In this document: piece after piece, positions 8,843-18,625 of the stretch
Layout: every line of letters begins with the position of its first letter
How positions within the stretch are numbered: position 1 is the stretch's first letter
From: an uncultured Clostridia bacterium
GTDB lineage: Bacteria > Bacillota > Clostridia > TANB77 > CAG-508
Assembly (NCBI GenBank): GCA_934121925.1
Contig: CAKOVK010000001.1
Coordinates: 62,001 to 126,000, forward strand
Reading direction: 5' to 3'
Length of the DNA: 64,000 bases
Made by a program: the position numbers and the translations under genes
Notes under the pieces: generated by a model
Database searches by the model: none
What the model saw: only the letters and a program-made list of their open reading frames with translations
What the model was told of the DNA's origin: nothing

Positions 8843-10811
8843 TTAAAAATTCTCTTTTATCTTTCCCTCTTTATATGCGGTTAATAATAGTTTTAGATCA
8901 TCAATTTCTTCTTGTATTTCTTTACCTATATCTGTATCTGCAACTCTTTTTCTTTCTGTTTCTTTTGCATTTACCATTATATCATATTTAATATCTTTTT
9001 CTTCTCTTATTGCATCCGCTTTTGAATCAAATGGTTCATTTGCAGCTAATATTAGTCCATAAGAATTATATGTTAAAGTATAGCCTGCTCTACCAGTCTG
9101 GCCTCTATAACTTTTTGCAAATCCTCCGGTCTATTACTAGAAGTTTTCCATTTGCTTTTATAGGGCTTTCTCCATCTTTTTCTTTAACTGGTATATGTCC
9201 ATTTATTATATGTGAATTTTTTCCTTCTATGCCAAATTCTTTTAAAATTTTATCACATATTTCTTCATTTTCTACTAATGTGAAATATGGATTTTTTATT
9301 TCATTGTGTGTTTCTTTTTCCATAACAAAATATCTTTCAAATGTAGCAGCTTTATCTTTTCCAAACAATGGTGATTTTGGTCCACACCATAAGTACCACA
9401 TAAAATCAATAGCATCTTTGCTTTTATCTAGTTGCTCCCTTTCTGAATATGCTTTCCTTACTACTTTTTCTATACAGTCAAAATATTCTTTTCCTGTAAG
9501 TTCTTTTCCCAATATATATACTCTTGAAAATTCTCCATTTTCTTCCATTGGAATACATCCATGAAATAATAGGTTTGAATTAAAGCATTTATATATCGAA
9601 GATTTAGAATATAAAAAAGCTATATGTTTATTAAGAGTTTCACTATTTTTGAATGATTCTTGTAGTCTATTTATTATTTCGTTTTCTTCTTTAGTTAATT
9701 TATATGGTTCTTTAGGATCAATTGTTGGAAAATTTGTATCATTTAAATGATATACATTATCTCCTATTTTTATTGTTCCTTTATCATAGTCTACTTTGTC
9801 TAATAAAAGTCTTTCTTTCATTTCATATTCTGGATGTTCTTTTATAAGTTTTCCTTCTAATTTGAATTGTATTACTGCTATTGCCTTATGCAATTTTGCT
9901 ATTGATATTTCGTCACTTCTTATGTATTTGTTATAATCATAAATTTTAGGCATAAATTTCTCGCAATCATCATCCTGATATGTTTTTAAAGCAAATGTTG
10001 TAAGTGGTCTTATATTTATTCCATATCCTTCTTCTAATGTATCTATATTGTCATATCTACTACATATTCTAATTACATTTGCTATACACGCTTTATTTCC
10101 ACAAGCTGCTCCCATCCATAATATATCATGATTTCCAAGTTCTATATCTAAACTATGGAAATTCATTAATGTATTCATTACTAATTTTGCATTAGGTCCT
10201 CTATCGAAAATATCTCCTATTACGTGCAAATGATCTATTGCCATTCGTTTTATTAAATTGGATATTGCTACAATAAATTCATCTGCTCTATCTAACTCTA
10301 TTATGGAACTTATTATTTGTCTATAATATGTTTCTTTATCTGGTCCACATCCTTGCAAATGTAGAAGTTCATCTATTATATAGTCAAATCCCTTTGGCAT
10401 AGCTTTTCTTACTTTTGATCTTGTGTACTTTGAACTTACTTCTCTTGCTACTTCTATTAATCTATATAGTGTTATGCTATACCATTCTTTTAAATCCTCT
10501 GATGTTTTCTTTATTAATGTTAGTTTTTCTTCTGGATAATAAATTAATGTAGCCAAAGCACTTCTTTCACGCTCTGTTATTTGATTATCAAATATATCTT
10601 CTATTTTATTTTTTATTATTCCTGAGCCATTATTTAAGATATGTGAGAAAGAGCCATATTCCCCATGAATATCACTTAAAAAAAGCTCCGTCCCCTTTGG
10701 TAAATTAAGAATTGCTTGGAGATTAATTATTTCTTCTGCAACTTGACCTATATTATTATACTGCTTACTAAGAGTTTTTAAATGTCTCAATAGTTCTATA
10801 TTATTTTCCAT
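8843..10811 (-). CDS. fbp: Class III fructose-1,6-bisphosphatase, C terminus reached only by a CGG frameshift
   Basis: Gluconeogenic enzyme of the Firmicutes class III type (metallophosphoesterase fold). Visible motifs include LFLSDIHGEYGSF, HVIGDIFDRG and LGNHDILWMG. The zero frame ends at RRICKKL soon after VID. Skipping the C of CGG 9126-9128 continues as VIDGGFAKSYRGQTGRAGYT, then YNSYG and ANEPFDSKADAI, which is the conserved class III C terminus. It runs 94 further residues to a TAA at 8843. The total is 655 residues, the normal family size. The extension was predicted from the rule seen at other sites and then found in the sequence. AGAGAGG precedes the ATG. Confidence 0.94.
9126..9128 (-). 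other. CGG +1 recoding site in fbp
   Basis: The coding strand reads ATA GAC CGG AGG ATT. Skipping the C gives ATA GAC GGA GGA TTT, Ile-Asp-Gly-Gly-Phe, the conserved (V)IDGGF block. Gly is residue 562. The zero frame adds seven codons and stops. Confidence 0.93.
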
Positions 10812-10910
10812 TTTGAACCTCTCTATTATATATAAATAATTACTTACTTATTTTAACATAAATAAAATATATTCTCAAGTCAAACAATTAATTCTTAATT
10901 TTTCATTAAT

Positions 10911-10999
10911 AACAAAGTGATTTAATTTGCCTCTTGTTATCGCTAATTTGACTTTCCGAATGAAACAAGGAAATCTCAAAGGCAATATTATAGTATACA
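10911..10999 (+). repeat. Interspersed structured repeat, copy A, upstream of fbp
   Basis: AACAAAG hairpin arm, then ATTTGACTTTCC, GGAAATCTCAAAGGCAAT and ATAGTATAC. The middle arms TTGACTTTCC and GGAAATCTCAA can pair. It is about 100 nt before the fbp start. Confidence 0.7.
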
Positions 11000-11003
11000 A
11001 AAA

Positions 11004-11022
11004 GAGCGTATTCAATACGCTC
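11004..11022 (-). terminator. Terminator after the lipoprotein gene
   Basis: Inverted repeat GAGCGTATT/AATACGCTC, with TTTTTGT on the reverse-strand side. Confidence 0.7.
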
Positions 11023-11072
11023 CTTGTTTATTTCATATGTTATTTTTATTTGTGTAAATGTTTTTCAGATAT

Positions 11073-11489
11073 CTATTTTACTTTATATCCTTGTTCTTCA
11101 AGCTTTGCTTTTAAAGCATCTTTTGTCATTTCTTCATCGTTTGTTCCTTCTTGTTCTTCAAATGCTTTTGAATCCATTGTCATTATAACTTTTTTGTCAT
11201 CTTGTTCTACTTTTAATCCTTCTACTTCTTCACCAGCCATAGTCATTCCTAAATTTAATAAGCTATACATAGCATCTGCATTTGATTTATCTTCAAATTC
11301 ATATGTCATTTTTACTTCATTAGCTTTATCATTTTTAAAAGTTATTTCAATTTTTTCATTGTATTTTCCGATTGTATCATCTTCTGAAGCTTTAGTTGCT
11401 ACTAATTTATTTCCTCCACAACCAGTAAGTAAAACTAGCATTATACCTATGACTAGTACTAATGCTATATTTTTTATTGTTTTTTTCAT
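11073..11489 (-). CDS. Small lipoprotein, DUF1307/YehR-like
   Basis: 138 residues beginning with a lipoprotein signal peptide: MKKTIKN, a hydrophobic core, then the lipobox LLTGC with the lipidated Cys near residue 24. The mature part has VKMTYEFEDKSNADAMYSLL and a C-terminal EEQGYKVK, resembling DUF1307 (YehR) lipoproteins of unknown role. It should sit on the outer face of the cytoplasmic membrane. It stands alone between the repeat upstream of fbp and rimO. Confidence 0.75.
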   Translation of the reverse strand: MKKTIKNIALVLVIGIMLVLLTGCGGNKLVATKASEDDTIGKYNEKIEITFKNDKANEVKMTYEFEDKSNADAMYSLLNLGMTMAGEEVEGLKVEQDDKKVIMTMDSKAFEEQEGTNDEEMTKDALKAKLEEQGYKVK

Positions 11490-11572
11490 TTTTTCACCCC
11501 CTTTTTTTGTTTATTTTATCATAACAGTAAATTTCTTTCTACTATTTTACATTTTTTCATCAAATATATTTT

Positions 11573-12886
11573 TTATAGACACATTTCTCCAATTAAGTCG
11601 TAATCTTTCACATTAGTTATTTTACATCTAACAAATTTTCCATTCATATTGTCTTTTGAATTTTTCAATATTACAACTCCATCTGTATCTGGTATATCCA
11701 TATAGCTTCTTGCTATATAATATTTTCCATCAAATGTTTTATTTTCAATTAAAACTTCATATTCATTACCTATAAATTTTTTCAATTTTTCTGCTGATAT
11801 TTCTTTTGCAATTTTCATAATTTGATTATATCTTTTCTTTTTTGTATTATGATGTATTTGCTCTTTTAATCTAGCAGCTGGTGTTCCATCTTCTTTTGAA
11901 TATATAAATACTCCTAGTTTATCAAAATATCCTTTTTTTACAAAATCGTATAATTTTTTAAAGTCTTCTTCTGTTTCTCCAGGAAATCCAACTATAAGAG
12001 AAGTTCTTAATATCACATCTGGTATATTTTTCTTAATATCTTTGATTAATTTTTCTATTTTAGCTCCTGTAGTTTTTCTATTCATTCTTTTTAGTACACT
12101 ATCTGATATATGTTGAATTGGTATGTCAAAATAGTTACATATTTTATCATTATTTTTAACTGTTTGTATTAGTTCTTCTGTTATTGCTTCTGGATATGCA
12201 TATAAAAATCTAACCCATTTTATTCCTTTTATTTCACATATTTTATTTAGCAACTCACTTAATTTATATCTCCCATATAAATCTTCGCCATATCTTGTTG
12301 TGTCTTGGGCAATTAGTATTAATTCTTCTATTCCCTTTTTGCTTAATTCTTCTGCTTCTTTTATAATATCTTCCATTGGTCTACTAACATATTTCCCACG
12401 TATATATGGTATAGCACAATATGTACATTTATTATTACAACCTTCTGCTATCTTTAAGTAAGCTGTTTTATTTCCAGTACTTACTACTCTATCCATATAG
12501 TCTAACTGACTGCATGCGTTTACATTTATTTTTTGATTTAGTAAATTTGATATTTTGTTCCAAAATTCATTATACTCATCAATTGTTATAAACAAATCGA
12601 CTTCTGGTATGGCTTTTTGTAATTCTTCCTTATATCTTTGAACTAAGCATCCCATTACTACTAAGTATTTACAAATACCTGTTTCTTTATAATTTGCCAT
12701 CTCTAATATTGTATCTATAGCTTCTTGTTTTGCGGATTCAATAAACCCACATGTATTGACTACAATGATCTCTGCTTTTTCTACATCATTTACTATTTCA
12801 AATTTATTGTTTTTAAATAAGCCTATAGCCATTTCTGTATCTATTAGATTTTTAGAACATCCTAATGATATAAATCCTACTTTCAT
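11573..12886 (-). CDS. rimO: Ribosomal protein S12 methylthiotransferase
   Basis: Radical SAM enzyme that adds a methylthio group to an Asp of ribosomal protein S12. The N-terminal UPF0004 domain has SLGCSKNLIDTE, NTCGFIESAKQEAIDTI and a third Cys in VMGCLVQRY, giving the auxiliary 4Fe-4S site. The radical SAM motif CNNKCTYCAIPYIRG follows, then the C-terminal TRAM domain. 437 residues is typical. SLGCSKNxxD and GCNNxCxxCAIP with RG assign it to RimO rather than MiaB. It lies 14 nt downstream of the ribonuclease gene, in one transcript. Confidence 0.93.
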   Translation of the reverse strand: MKVGFISLGCSKNLIDTEMAIGLFKNNKFEIVNDVEKAEIIVVNTCGFIESAKQEAIDTILEMANYKETGICKYLVVMGCLVQRYKEELQKAIPEVDLFITIDEYNEFWNKISNLLNQKINVNACSQLDYMDRVVSTGNKTAYLKIAEGCNNKCTYCAIPYIRGKYVSRPMEDIIKEAEELSKKGIEELILIAQDTTRYGEDLYGRYKLSELLNKICEIKGIKWVRFLYAYPEAITEELIQTVKNNDKICNYFDIPIQHISDSVLKRMNRKTTGAKIEKLIKDIKKNIPDVILRTSLIVGFPGETEEDFKKLYDFVKKGYFDKLGVFIYSKEDGTPAARLKEQIHHNTKKKRYNQIMKIAKEISAEKLKKFIGNEYEVLIENKTFDGKYYIARSYMDIPDTDGVVILKNSKDNMNGKFVRCKITNVKDYDLIGEMCL

Positions 12887-12900
12887 TTTTTACTCCTCTA

Positions 12901-14100
12901 TTAATAGTCATCATTATTACACATATTTTTTCTTGTCATCTCTAGTAAGTTTAATTTTGTAAATCCTAATATTTGTGATTTTGTTCTATCACTTTTTAAT
13001 TTATTTTCTAATATAGTTTTAATCTCATTTTTATTTTCTTCATCGTGCATATCTATATAATCTATAATTATTATTCCACCAATATCTCTTAGTCTTAACT
13101 GTTTTGCGATTTCTGTAGTTGCTTCTTTATTAACTTTAAAAACTGTTTGTTCCAAGTTTTTTGTACCTACATATTTACCAGTATTTACATCAATTGCAGT
13201 TAATGCTTCTGTTCTATCTATTGTTATAAAGCCTCCGCATTTAAGCCAAATTTTCCTATTATTTGTTTTTTCTAATTGACTTCTTAATGAATGCAAGTCT
13301 AGTAAATCTTCGTTTTCTCTTAATTCTAATCTTATTTTATCATTCATTTCCATATTTTTTAATATTTCTTCTACATCTTTATAAGTTTTTTTGTCATTTA
13401 CTATAACAGCATTCAAGTTTTGATCTATTACATCTATTAATGTGCGTCTAAGAAGAGCTTTGTTATCATATATCAATTTAGGTTCATTTAGTTTATAAGA
13501 CTCGTAATTTGTTTGTATTACTTTCCATCTTTTTATAAGTAATTCTAAATCTTTTTTTAGTATTTCTTCATCAATTCCATCACTTGATGTTCTTACAATG
13601 GCACCAGTTCCTTTTGGTAATATTTGCCTAACAGTTTTTATTAGTCTTTCTCTTTCTTTTTCATTTTCTACTTTTTGTGATACAGTTATAAATTCGCTGT
13701 TCGGCATAAAAACAACAAATCTTCCTGGTAAGTTTATATGTGTAGAAACTCTTGCTCCCTTACTTTCTGTACCATCTCTTTTTACTTGCACTAATATTTT
13801 CATATTTGGTTTTATTATATCATTTATGTTGCAGTTGTTAATTTTTTCTTCTACATTAGTTTTTGTTTCATCTTCTTTTGGTAACAAATCTTTTAACCTT
13901 ATAAATGTATTTCTTTTGTCCCCAATATCTATAAAAGCAGATTGCATTCCTTTCAATACATTTTGTACTTTTCCACAATATATATTTCCTTCTAATCTTT
14001 GATGATTTTCATGCTCTTCATGTTTTTCTACTAAAATTCCATTTTCTACTAACATTATACTTTTTTTATCTGGTTCTTTGTTTATTATAAGTTCTAACAT
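12901..14100 (-). CDS. rng: Ribonuclease G/E family endoribonuclease
   Basis: 399 residues. It starts with the S1-like region (GNIYCGKVQNVLKGMQSAFIDIG) and the RNase E/G catalytic core: GTGAIVRT, the Mg-binding Asp in TAIDVNTGKYVG and a second Asp in IIIDYIDM. It ends right after the conserved LLEMTRK motif, so the zinc-link and C-terminal extension of the large RNase E forms are absent, as in many short clostridial homologues. Role: rRNA and mRNA processing. It is between pth and rimO, all in the same direction with short gaps. Confidence 0.9.
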   Translation of the reverse strand: MLELIINKEPDKKSIMLVENGILVEKHEEHENHQRLEGNIYCGKVQNVLKGMQSAFIDIGDKRNTFIRLKDLLPKEDETKTNVEEKINNCNINDIIKPNMKILVQVKRDGTESKGARVSTHINLPGRFVVFMPNSEFITVSQKVENEKERERLIKTVRQILPKGTGAIVRTSSDGIDEEILKKDLELLIKRWKVIQTNYESYKLNEPKLIYDNKALLRRTLIDVIDQNLNAVIVNDKKTYKDVEEILKNMEMNDKIRLELRENEDLLDLHSLRSQLEKTNNRKIWLKCGGFITIDRTEALTAIDVNTGKYVGTKNLEQTVFKVNKEATTEIAKQLRLRDIGGIIIIDYIDMHDEENKNEIKTILENKLKSDRTKSQILGFTKLNLLEMTRKNMCNNDDY

Positions 14101-14110
14101 ACTGTCTCCT

Positions 14111-14668
14111 TTAATTAAATTTATTCATTGCTTTATCAATTCCATTTTCTAGAATTTCTATTACTGCTTGTGCTGCTCTTTGTGTACTTTCTACAAGTAT
14201 TTCTTTTTCTCTTTTAGGAATTTGTCCTATTACATAGTTTATCATATCACTTTTATTTTCTGGTGTTCCTATTCCAACACGTACTCTTGGGAACTCTTCT
14301 GTTTTTAAGTTTTGGATTACAGATTTCATTCCATTATGAGTTCCACTACTTCCTTTTGGTTTTAATCTTATATCTCCTATTTTTAAATCCATATCATCGT
14401 ATATTACTATTATATTTTTGTTAGAAATTTTATAAAATCTTTTAAACTGTATTACACTCTCTCCACTCAGATTCATATACGTTTGTGGTTTTACTAAAAT
14501 TACTTTTTTGCTATTAATTTCACCCATTCCATATAAGGCATTAAATTTAGATTTCGTTACTTTTATATCTGTAATTTTTGTTATTTCATTAATCACATCA
14601 AATCCCATATTATGCCTTGTATTTGCATATTCATTTTCAGGATTTCCAAGTCCTACTATTAGATACAT
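14111..14668 (-). CDS. pth: Peptidyl-tRNA hydrolase
   Basis: Recycles peptidyl-tRNAs dropped from stalled ribosomes. 185 residues with YLIVGLGNPENEYANTRHN (catalytic His in TRHN), PQTYMNLSGESV, YDDMDL (catalytic Asp region) and GSSGTHNGMKSV, then the C-terminal RVRVGIGTP. All catalytic residues are present. It lies 10 nt before rng. If CGG codons stall ribosomes in this organism, Pth activity would matter more, but that is inference. Confidence 0.95.
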   Translation of the reverse strand: MYLIVGLGNPENEYANTRHNMGFDVINEITKITDIKVTKSKFNALYGMGEINSKKVILVKPQTYMNLSGESVIQFKRFYKISNKNIIVIYDDMDLKIGDIRLKPKGSSGTHNGMKSVIQNLKTEEFPRVRVGIGTPENKSDMINYVIGQIPKREKEILVESTQRAAQAVIEILENGIDKAMNKFN

Positions 14669-14678
14669 ACTTCTCCTT

Positions 14679-15863
14679 CTATAAACAATTTTTATATAAT
14701 TCTATTATTTTATCTATTATTTGTTTTGTCGAATAGTTATTTTTTATATATTCTGCAATTTCTTCATTTTTATATTTTTCTTTTTCACTTAAAGTTTTAA
14801 TTATCCCATTAGCTAGTGCTTGAGGATTTTCTTTTTCTACGACTAATCCAAATTCTTTCTTCATAAATCCATTCATTGCTTCTATGTTAGTAACTACTAC
14901 AGGTGTTCCACAAGCTAAAGCCTCAATAAGTACTAAAGCCAAGCCTTCATATCTAGAAGATAAAACTGTAACATCTGCAATATTATATAATTCATTAAGT
15001 TCCGTTTGTGTTTTTGCACCTAGAAAAAATACGTTTTTTAATTTTAATTTTTTTGCTAATTCTTCCAATTCCTTATGCAATATTCCTTCTCCCGCTATAA
15101 GTGTCACTATATTCTCTTTTTCATATATCTTTGCTGCCTTTAGTAATATATCAATTCCTTTCACATGAACTAACCTACCTGAAAGCAAGACTATATTATC
15201 ATATTTATTAGTTATTCCTAATTTGTTTAAAATTAACTGTTTGTCATATTTCTTCCTAGAAAAAATTTCCTGATCATAACCATTTACTATAGTAATAGAC
15301 TTATTCTTCGCATAGGGAAATCTTTGCAAAACTTGCTCATTATTGCTTTGTGAAATTGTAACAATGTTTTCACATTTTTCTACTGCATTACTACAATATC
15401 TATGAAATTGCTCCCATAAATCATATCCTATTATATCAGTTCCATGAGAAGAAACTATTGTTGGTATATTAAATTCAGTTGCTATACTAGATAGTATCCA
15501 AATATGTCCAGAATGTATTATGTCAGGTTTAAAAGTATTTACTATTTCTCCAATTTTTGCTCTAAAAGCATTTTCGTATTTATTAAGCTGTTCTTCTGTT
15601 AATTGTCCAAAAGTAAAAGCGCTTCTTGGATGTGTTGTAAAACAAGGAAAGTTAAATGGTAACTGTCCTGGTATTTCTTCTTTGTACTTGAAAAATACTG
15701 GATTTATTTTTACTCCTTCTATTTGTTCTATTTTTGTTGTATTTTCTGGAATAATTATTTGCACTTCATGTCCTGAATCTCTTAAGCTTTTTGCAAGGTT
15801 TTTAGTATATATTCCACTTCCTCCACCTTGAAGTGGAAATTGATTTATTAATAACACCCTCAT
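14679..15863 (-). CDS. Glycosyltransferase family 4 (GT-B fold)
   Basis: A 394-residue GT-B enzyme transferring sugars from activated donors. N-terminal GGGSGIYTKNLAKSL is the acceptor-side glycine loop. The C-terminal domain has VLLSGRLVHVKGIDILLKA and the donor-binding ExFGxxxxE-type region SSRYEGLALVLIEALACGTP. The start at ATG 15863 is chosen because GGAG lies just before it. An upstream TTG in frame is less likely. A structured repeat lies about 150 nt upstream. The acceptor is unknown. It is followed 10 nt later by pth. Confidence 0.85.
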   Translation of the reverse strand: MRVLLINQFPLQGGGSGIYTKNLAKSLRDSGHEVQIIIPENTTKIEQIEGVKINPVFFKYKEEIPGQLPFNFPCFTTHPRSAFTFGQLTEEQLNKYENAFRAKIGEIVNTFKPDIIHSGHIWILSSIATEFNIPTIVSSHGTDIIGYDLWEQFHRYCSNAVEKCENIVTISQSNNEQVLQRFPYAKNKSITIVNGYDQEIFSRKKYDKQLILNKLGITNKYDNIVLLSGRLVHVKGIDILLKAAKIYEKENIVTLIAGEGILHKELEELAKKLKLKNVFFLGAKTQTELNELYNIADVTVLSSRYEGLALVLIEALACGTPVVVTNIEAMNGFMKKEFGLVVEKENPQALANGIIKTLSEKEKYKNEEIAEYIKNNYSTKQIIDKIIELYKNCL

Positions 15864-16013
15864 ATTATGCTCCAATTAATTTTATCTAATGTTATTAATA
15901 TATCATATTTATCAGTTTTTGACAATATTTTACACAAACGATTTAAACTATTTTATGTTCTTTCATTCACATGCTTTTAATCATAGTATCTTCTTTTTTT
16001 GAATATTTTAAAG

Positions 16014-16108
16014 AACAAAGCACTACTTTAACCACTCTTTGTTCTCGCCGATTTGAGTTTCTGAATGAAATGAGGAAATTTCAAAGGCAATAGCGATTAT
16101 AGCATATA
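16014..16108 (+). repeat. Interspersed structured repeat, copy B, upstream of the glycosyltransferase
   Basis: AACAAAG...CTTTGTT hairpin, then CTCGCCGATTTGAGTTT, GAGGAAATTTCAAAGGCAAT and AGCGATTATAGCATATA. Between 15864 and 16175 nothing else is recognisable apart from this repeat and the terminator that follows. Confidence 0.8.
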
Positions 16109-16113
16109 ATAAA

Positions 16114-16157
16114 CAGACCTCTTTTGTCTGAAATTATATCCAGTCAAAAGAGGTCTG
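16114..16157 (-). terminator. Strong terminator after divIVA
   Basis: CAGACCTCTTTTG and CAAAAGAGGTCTG pair across a loop of about 18 nt. Confidence 0.8.
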
Positions 16158-16175
16158 CATTTATTTTTTTATAGT

Positions 16176-16625
16176 TTAATCTTCTTTTATATCTTTTAGT
16201 ATTTCTAATTGAGATATTAATAGTGATTCCATTTTTGCCTTATATACATCAAATTGTTTTTTCAAATCTTCTAGTTCCTTTTGTTTGCTAAATATCTGTG
16301 TATTTAGTTCGTCAACAGATGTTTTAGCCTGATATTCAGCATCTTTTATAATTTGTTCAGCCTGTTGTTTTGCAACAGCCGTAATTTCATCTGCTGTTTT
16401 TTGAGCCATAACTAATGTATTTTGTAATGTATTTTCTATATTTTTGTATTTTCCAACATTGTTGTCTAGTTCTTCTCTTTGTGCTTTTAATTCTGCATTT
16501 TCTTTATATATTTTACCATACTCTAATGTTAATTCATCTAAAAAGTCATCCACTTCATTTACATTATATCCACCTAATTTTTGTTTACCAAATCTTTTGT
16601 TTTCTATATCTAATGGCGTTATCAT
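16176..16625 (-). CDS. DivIVA-domain cell division/polarity protein
   Basis: 149 residues starting MITPLDIENKRFGKQKLGGY, the family's membrane-binding N terminus (...F..GGYN..EVDDFLD). A long coiled coil of Glu/Lys/Gln-rich heptads runs to the C terminus. DivIVA proteins mark negatively curved membrane at septa and poles and recruit division or sporulation factors. The ATG at 16625 is chosen because AAAGGAGG lies just upstream. Only the frame, not the gene, extends further. It is next to sepF as in many Firmicutes. Confidence 0.9.
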   Translation of the reverse strand: MITPLDIENKRFGKQKLGGYNVNEVDDFLDELTLEYGKIYKENAELKAQREELDNNVGKYKNIENTLQNTLVMAQKTADEITAVAKQQAEQIIKDAEYQAKTSVDELNTQIFSKQKELEDLKKQFDVYKAKMESLLISQLEILKDIKED

Positions 16626-16653
16626 ATTTTTTCCTCCTTTTATTAATAGAAAA

Positions 16654-16676
16654 GGGCATACATGTATGCCCAATTT
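16654..16676 (-). terminator. Short hairpin between sepF and divIVA
   Basis: GGGCATACATGTATGCCC is a perfect palindrome followed on the reverse strand by TTTTCT. It may partly terminate or process the sepF transcript before divIVA. Confidence 0.6.
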
Positions 16677-16687
16677 ATTTAAATTAA

Positions 16688-17155
16688 TTAATTATTTCTA
16701 AGCCATGAAACAGATAATTTACTTTTTATTTCTTCCCTTGCCAAATCGCTTGCTATTTCATAATTTATTGGTGCAACTAAGAATATAGCATTTGATACCT
16801 TTTGAATATGTCCATCTAATGCATGAACTGCTCCACTAATAAAGTCTACTATTCTTCTTGCAACATCTTTGTTTACATATTCTAAGTTTACTATAACCGA
16901 TTTTTTTTCTTTCAAATAATTACAAATTTCCTCTGATTGTTCAAAACTTGTTGGTTGGGTAATAACCATTCTTACTTGTTGTGGTGTAGGCATACTTACA
17001 ACTTTACTTTTCCTTCCAAAAAAGCCTTTTTCTTCTGGTTCTTCTTCTGGTTCTGAATCCTTATCATAATTGTATGTATATACATTATCGTTTTCATTTT
17101 CTACTTCTTCTTCTGAGCCTGTATCTACTCCTAAAAAATCCCATACTTTATTCAT
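16688..17155 (-). CDS. sepF: Cell division protein SepF
   Basis: 155 residues. The N terminus MNKVWDFLGV is the amphipathic membrane anchor. An acidic linker follows, then the conserved core VVSMPTPQQVRMVITQPTSF, NYLKEKKSVIVNLEYV and RIVDFISGAVHAL. SepF polymerises into rings and tethers FtsZ to the membrane at the septum. The start at ATG 17155 follows AGGAG. A slightly longer open frame is not needed. It is in the usual neighbourhood, just upstream of divIVA. Confidence 0.93.
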   Translation of the reverse strand: MNKVWDFLGVDTGSEEEVENENDNVYTYNYDKDSEPEEEPEEKGFFGRKSKVVSMPTPQQVRMVITQPTSFEQSEEICNYLKEKKSVIVNLEYVNKDVARRIVDFISGAVHALDGHIQKVSNAIFLVAPINYEIASDLAREEIKSKLSVSWLRNN

Positions 17156-17306
17156 AATTGCTCCTGCCATTTATATTAACCCCCTAAAAAATTTCTCCTT
17201 AGTAATTTACTATTACTAGTATCTTACTTTTTTAACTTGTTGTCAATAGTTTTCGTTCCCTTGTAATTAAATCTTAATGTTTTTGTAATAGTTTTGTAAT
17301 ATTTTA

Positions 17307-18566
17307 TTATTGTTCTATATCTTTTAGATTTGGATTAATAACTACCTCATCATATATAGATATTTTTCTCATGTTATTAATATCAGTATCATCGTACCCC
17401 ATACTTTTTAAGTCATCATAAGCATAGGTTCCTACTATGCAATAATTATCACTTTCCTTTAATATTTTTACTAGTATTTTATTATAATATCCTGCTCTAT
17501 TTCTAACCACATAACTTAATCCGTTATCATATATAATTGCAGACTTCGGTATTTTTAGTCCTTCATATTTCCACCAAACTATATCGAGTGTTACTTTCCT
17601 ATAGTCTATTAATTTTTCGACACAATCGCTTATTCTGAAAACAATTAAAACTGATCCGTCTTCTTGATTACTTAAATATTGTACAGTTGCTTTTATTTCG
17701 TCTTGTGTAGATAATCTTAATGTTACTTTTCTACCAACTTTTGTCTCCATTGCCTCTTTAGAATTCGTTATTGTAGCTATATAACATTCATAATTATTTA
17801 TAACTTTCCCCATCTGATTGCTCGTTGTAACAATTTGTCCAGTTTTTAACTCTAGGTTATCTAGTTTTTCTTTATTTAAATCATTGAAATTGTCTGGCGT
17901 TAAGATTTCTTCTAAATTATCTACTCTATATGAAATAACTCCACTCATCGGAGCTTTTACATATTCCGAATTCTTTTTTAATTCAGATTGATATTTTTCT
18001 TTTTCCTTAATGAGGCTATTAATATAAGTACCTGCTTGACTCGATTCACCTGCTATCTTAGATTTTTTTATTATATATGTATCTATATCTTTTTTATTTT
18101 CATTAATTTCCTGAATATTATTTTTATATTTTAATCCATCTATCTTATTTTCTATTTGATTTTCTATAGCTTTAGCATCCCTTGGAAACAAATCTGTTTT
18201 TCCTACCATAGCTTCCTGTATCTTATTATTCAGTTCTTTTATATCCTCATTTAGTTTTTCTTCATTGCTACCATAATATCTAAATATATAGTCTCCTTTT
18301 GCTACTTTTTCTCCTTCTGTTTTTATTTGATATATTCCGTTTTGATAATTTTCTCCCTTTACTACCTTTTCGTCTCTTATAACATAACCAGTTGCACTTT
18401 CTTCTGATGATATAAAACCATTTTCTACGACTGAAACATCTGTAGGAGCAATTACTAAACTTACAACTTTATATAAAACATATACTATAATTAAAACTAT
18501 TATTAACAATAATAATCTACCTAGAAATTTATTTTTTATTTCTTTGTTTTCTATTCTTTTCTTCAA
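17307..18566 (-). CDS. HlyD-like membrane-anchored protein
   Basis: 419 residues: one N-terminal membrane helix (LLLLIIVLIIVYVLYKVVSL), a biotinyl-lipoyl-like barrel piece (VVENGFISSEESATGYVIRD), a helical hairpin of charged coiled coil (about 110-200), then a second barrel part with VKAPMSGVISYRVDNLEE. This is the fold of periplasmic adaptor (HlyD) proteins. Similar proteins lie beside sepF and miaA in other Clostridia without an export pump, so a role at the cell envelope or division site is possible, but this is inference. Confidence 0.75.
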   Translation of the reverse strand: MKKRIENKEIKNKFLGRLLLLIIVLIIVYVLYKVVSLVIAPTDVSVVENGFISSEESATGYVIRDEKVVKGENYQNGIYQIKTEGEKVAKGDYIFRYYGSNEEKLNEDIKELNNKIQEAMVGKTDLFPRDAKAIENQIENKIDGLKYKNNIQEINENKKDIDTYIIKKSKIAGESSQAGTYINSLIKEKEKYQSELKKNSEYVKAPMSGVISYRVDNLEEILTPDNFNDLNKEKLDNLELKTGQIVTTSNQMGKVINNYECYIATITNSKEAMETKVGRKVTLRLSTQDEIKATVQYLSNQEDGSVLIVFRISDCVEKLIDYRKVTLDIVWWKYEGLKIPKSAIIYDNGLSYVVRNRAGYYNKILVKILKESDNYCIVGTYAYDDLKSMGYDDTDINNMRKISIYDEVVINPNLKDIEQ

Positions 18567-18625
18567 ATTTAACCTCCAATTTTTTTCATGAATTTATGAT
18601 TAATTCTAAGAAAATTATTAGCTAC

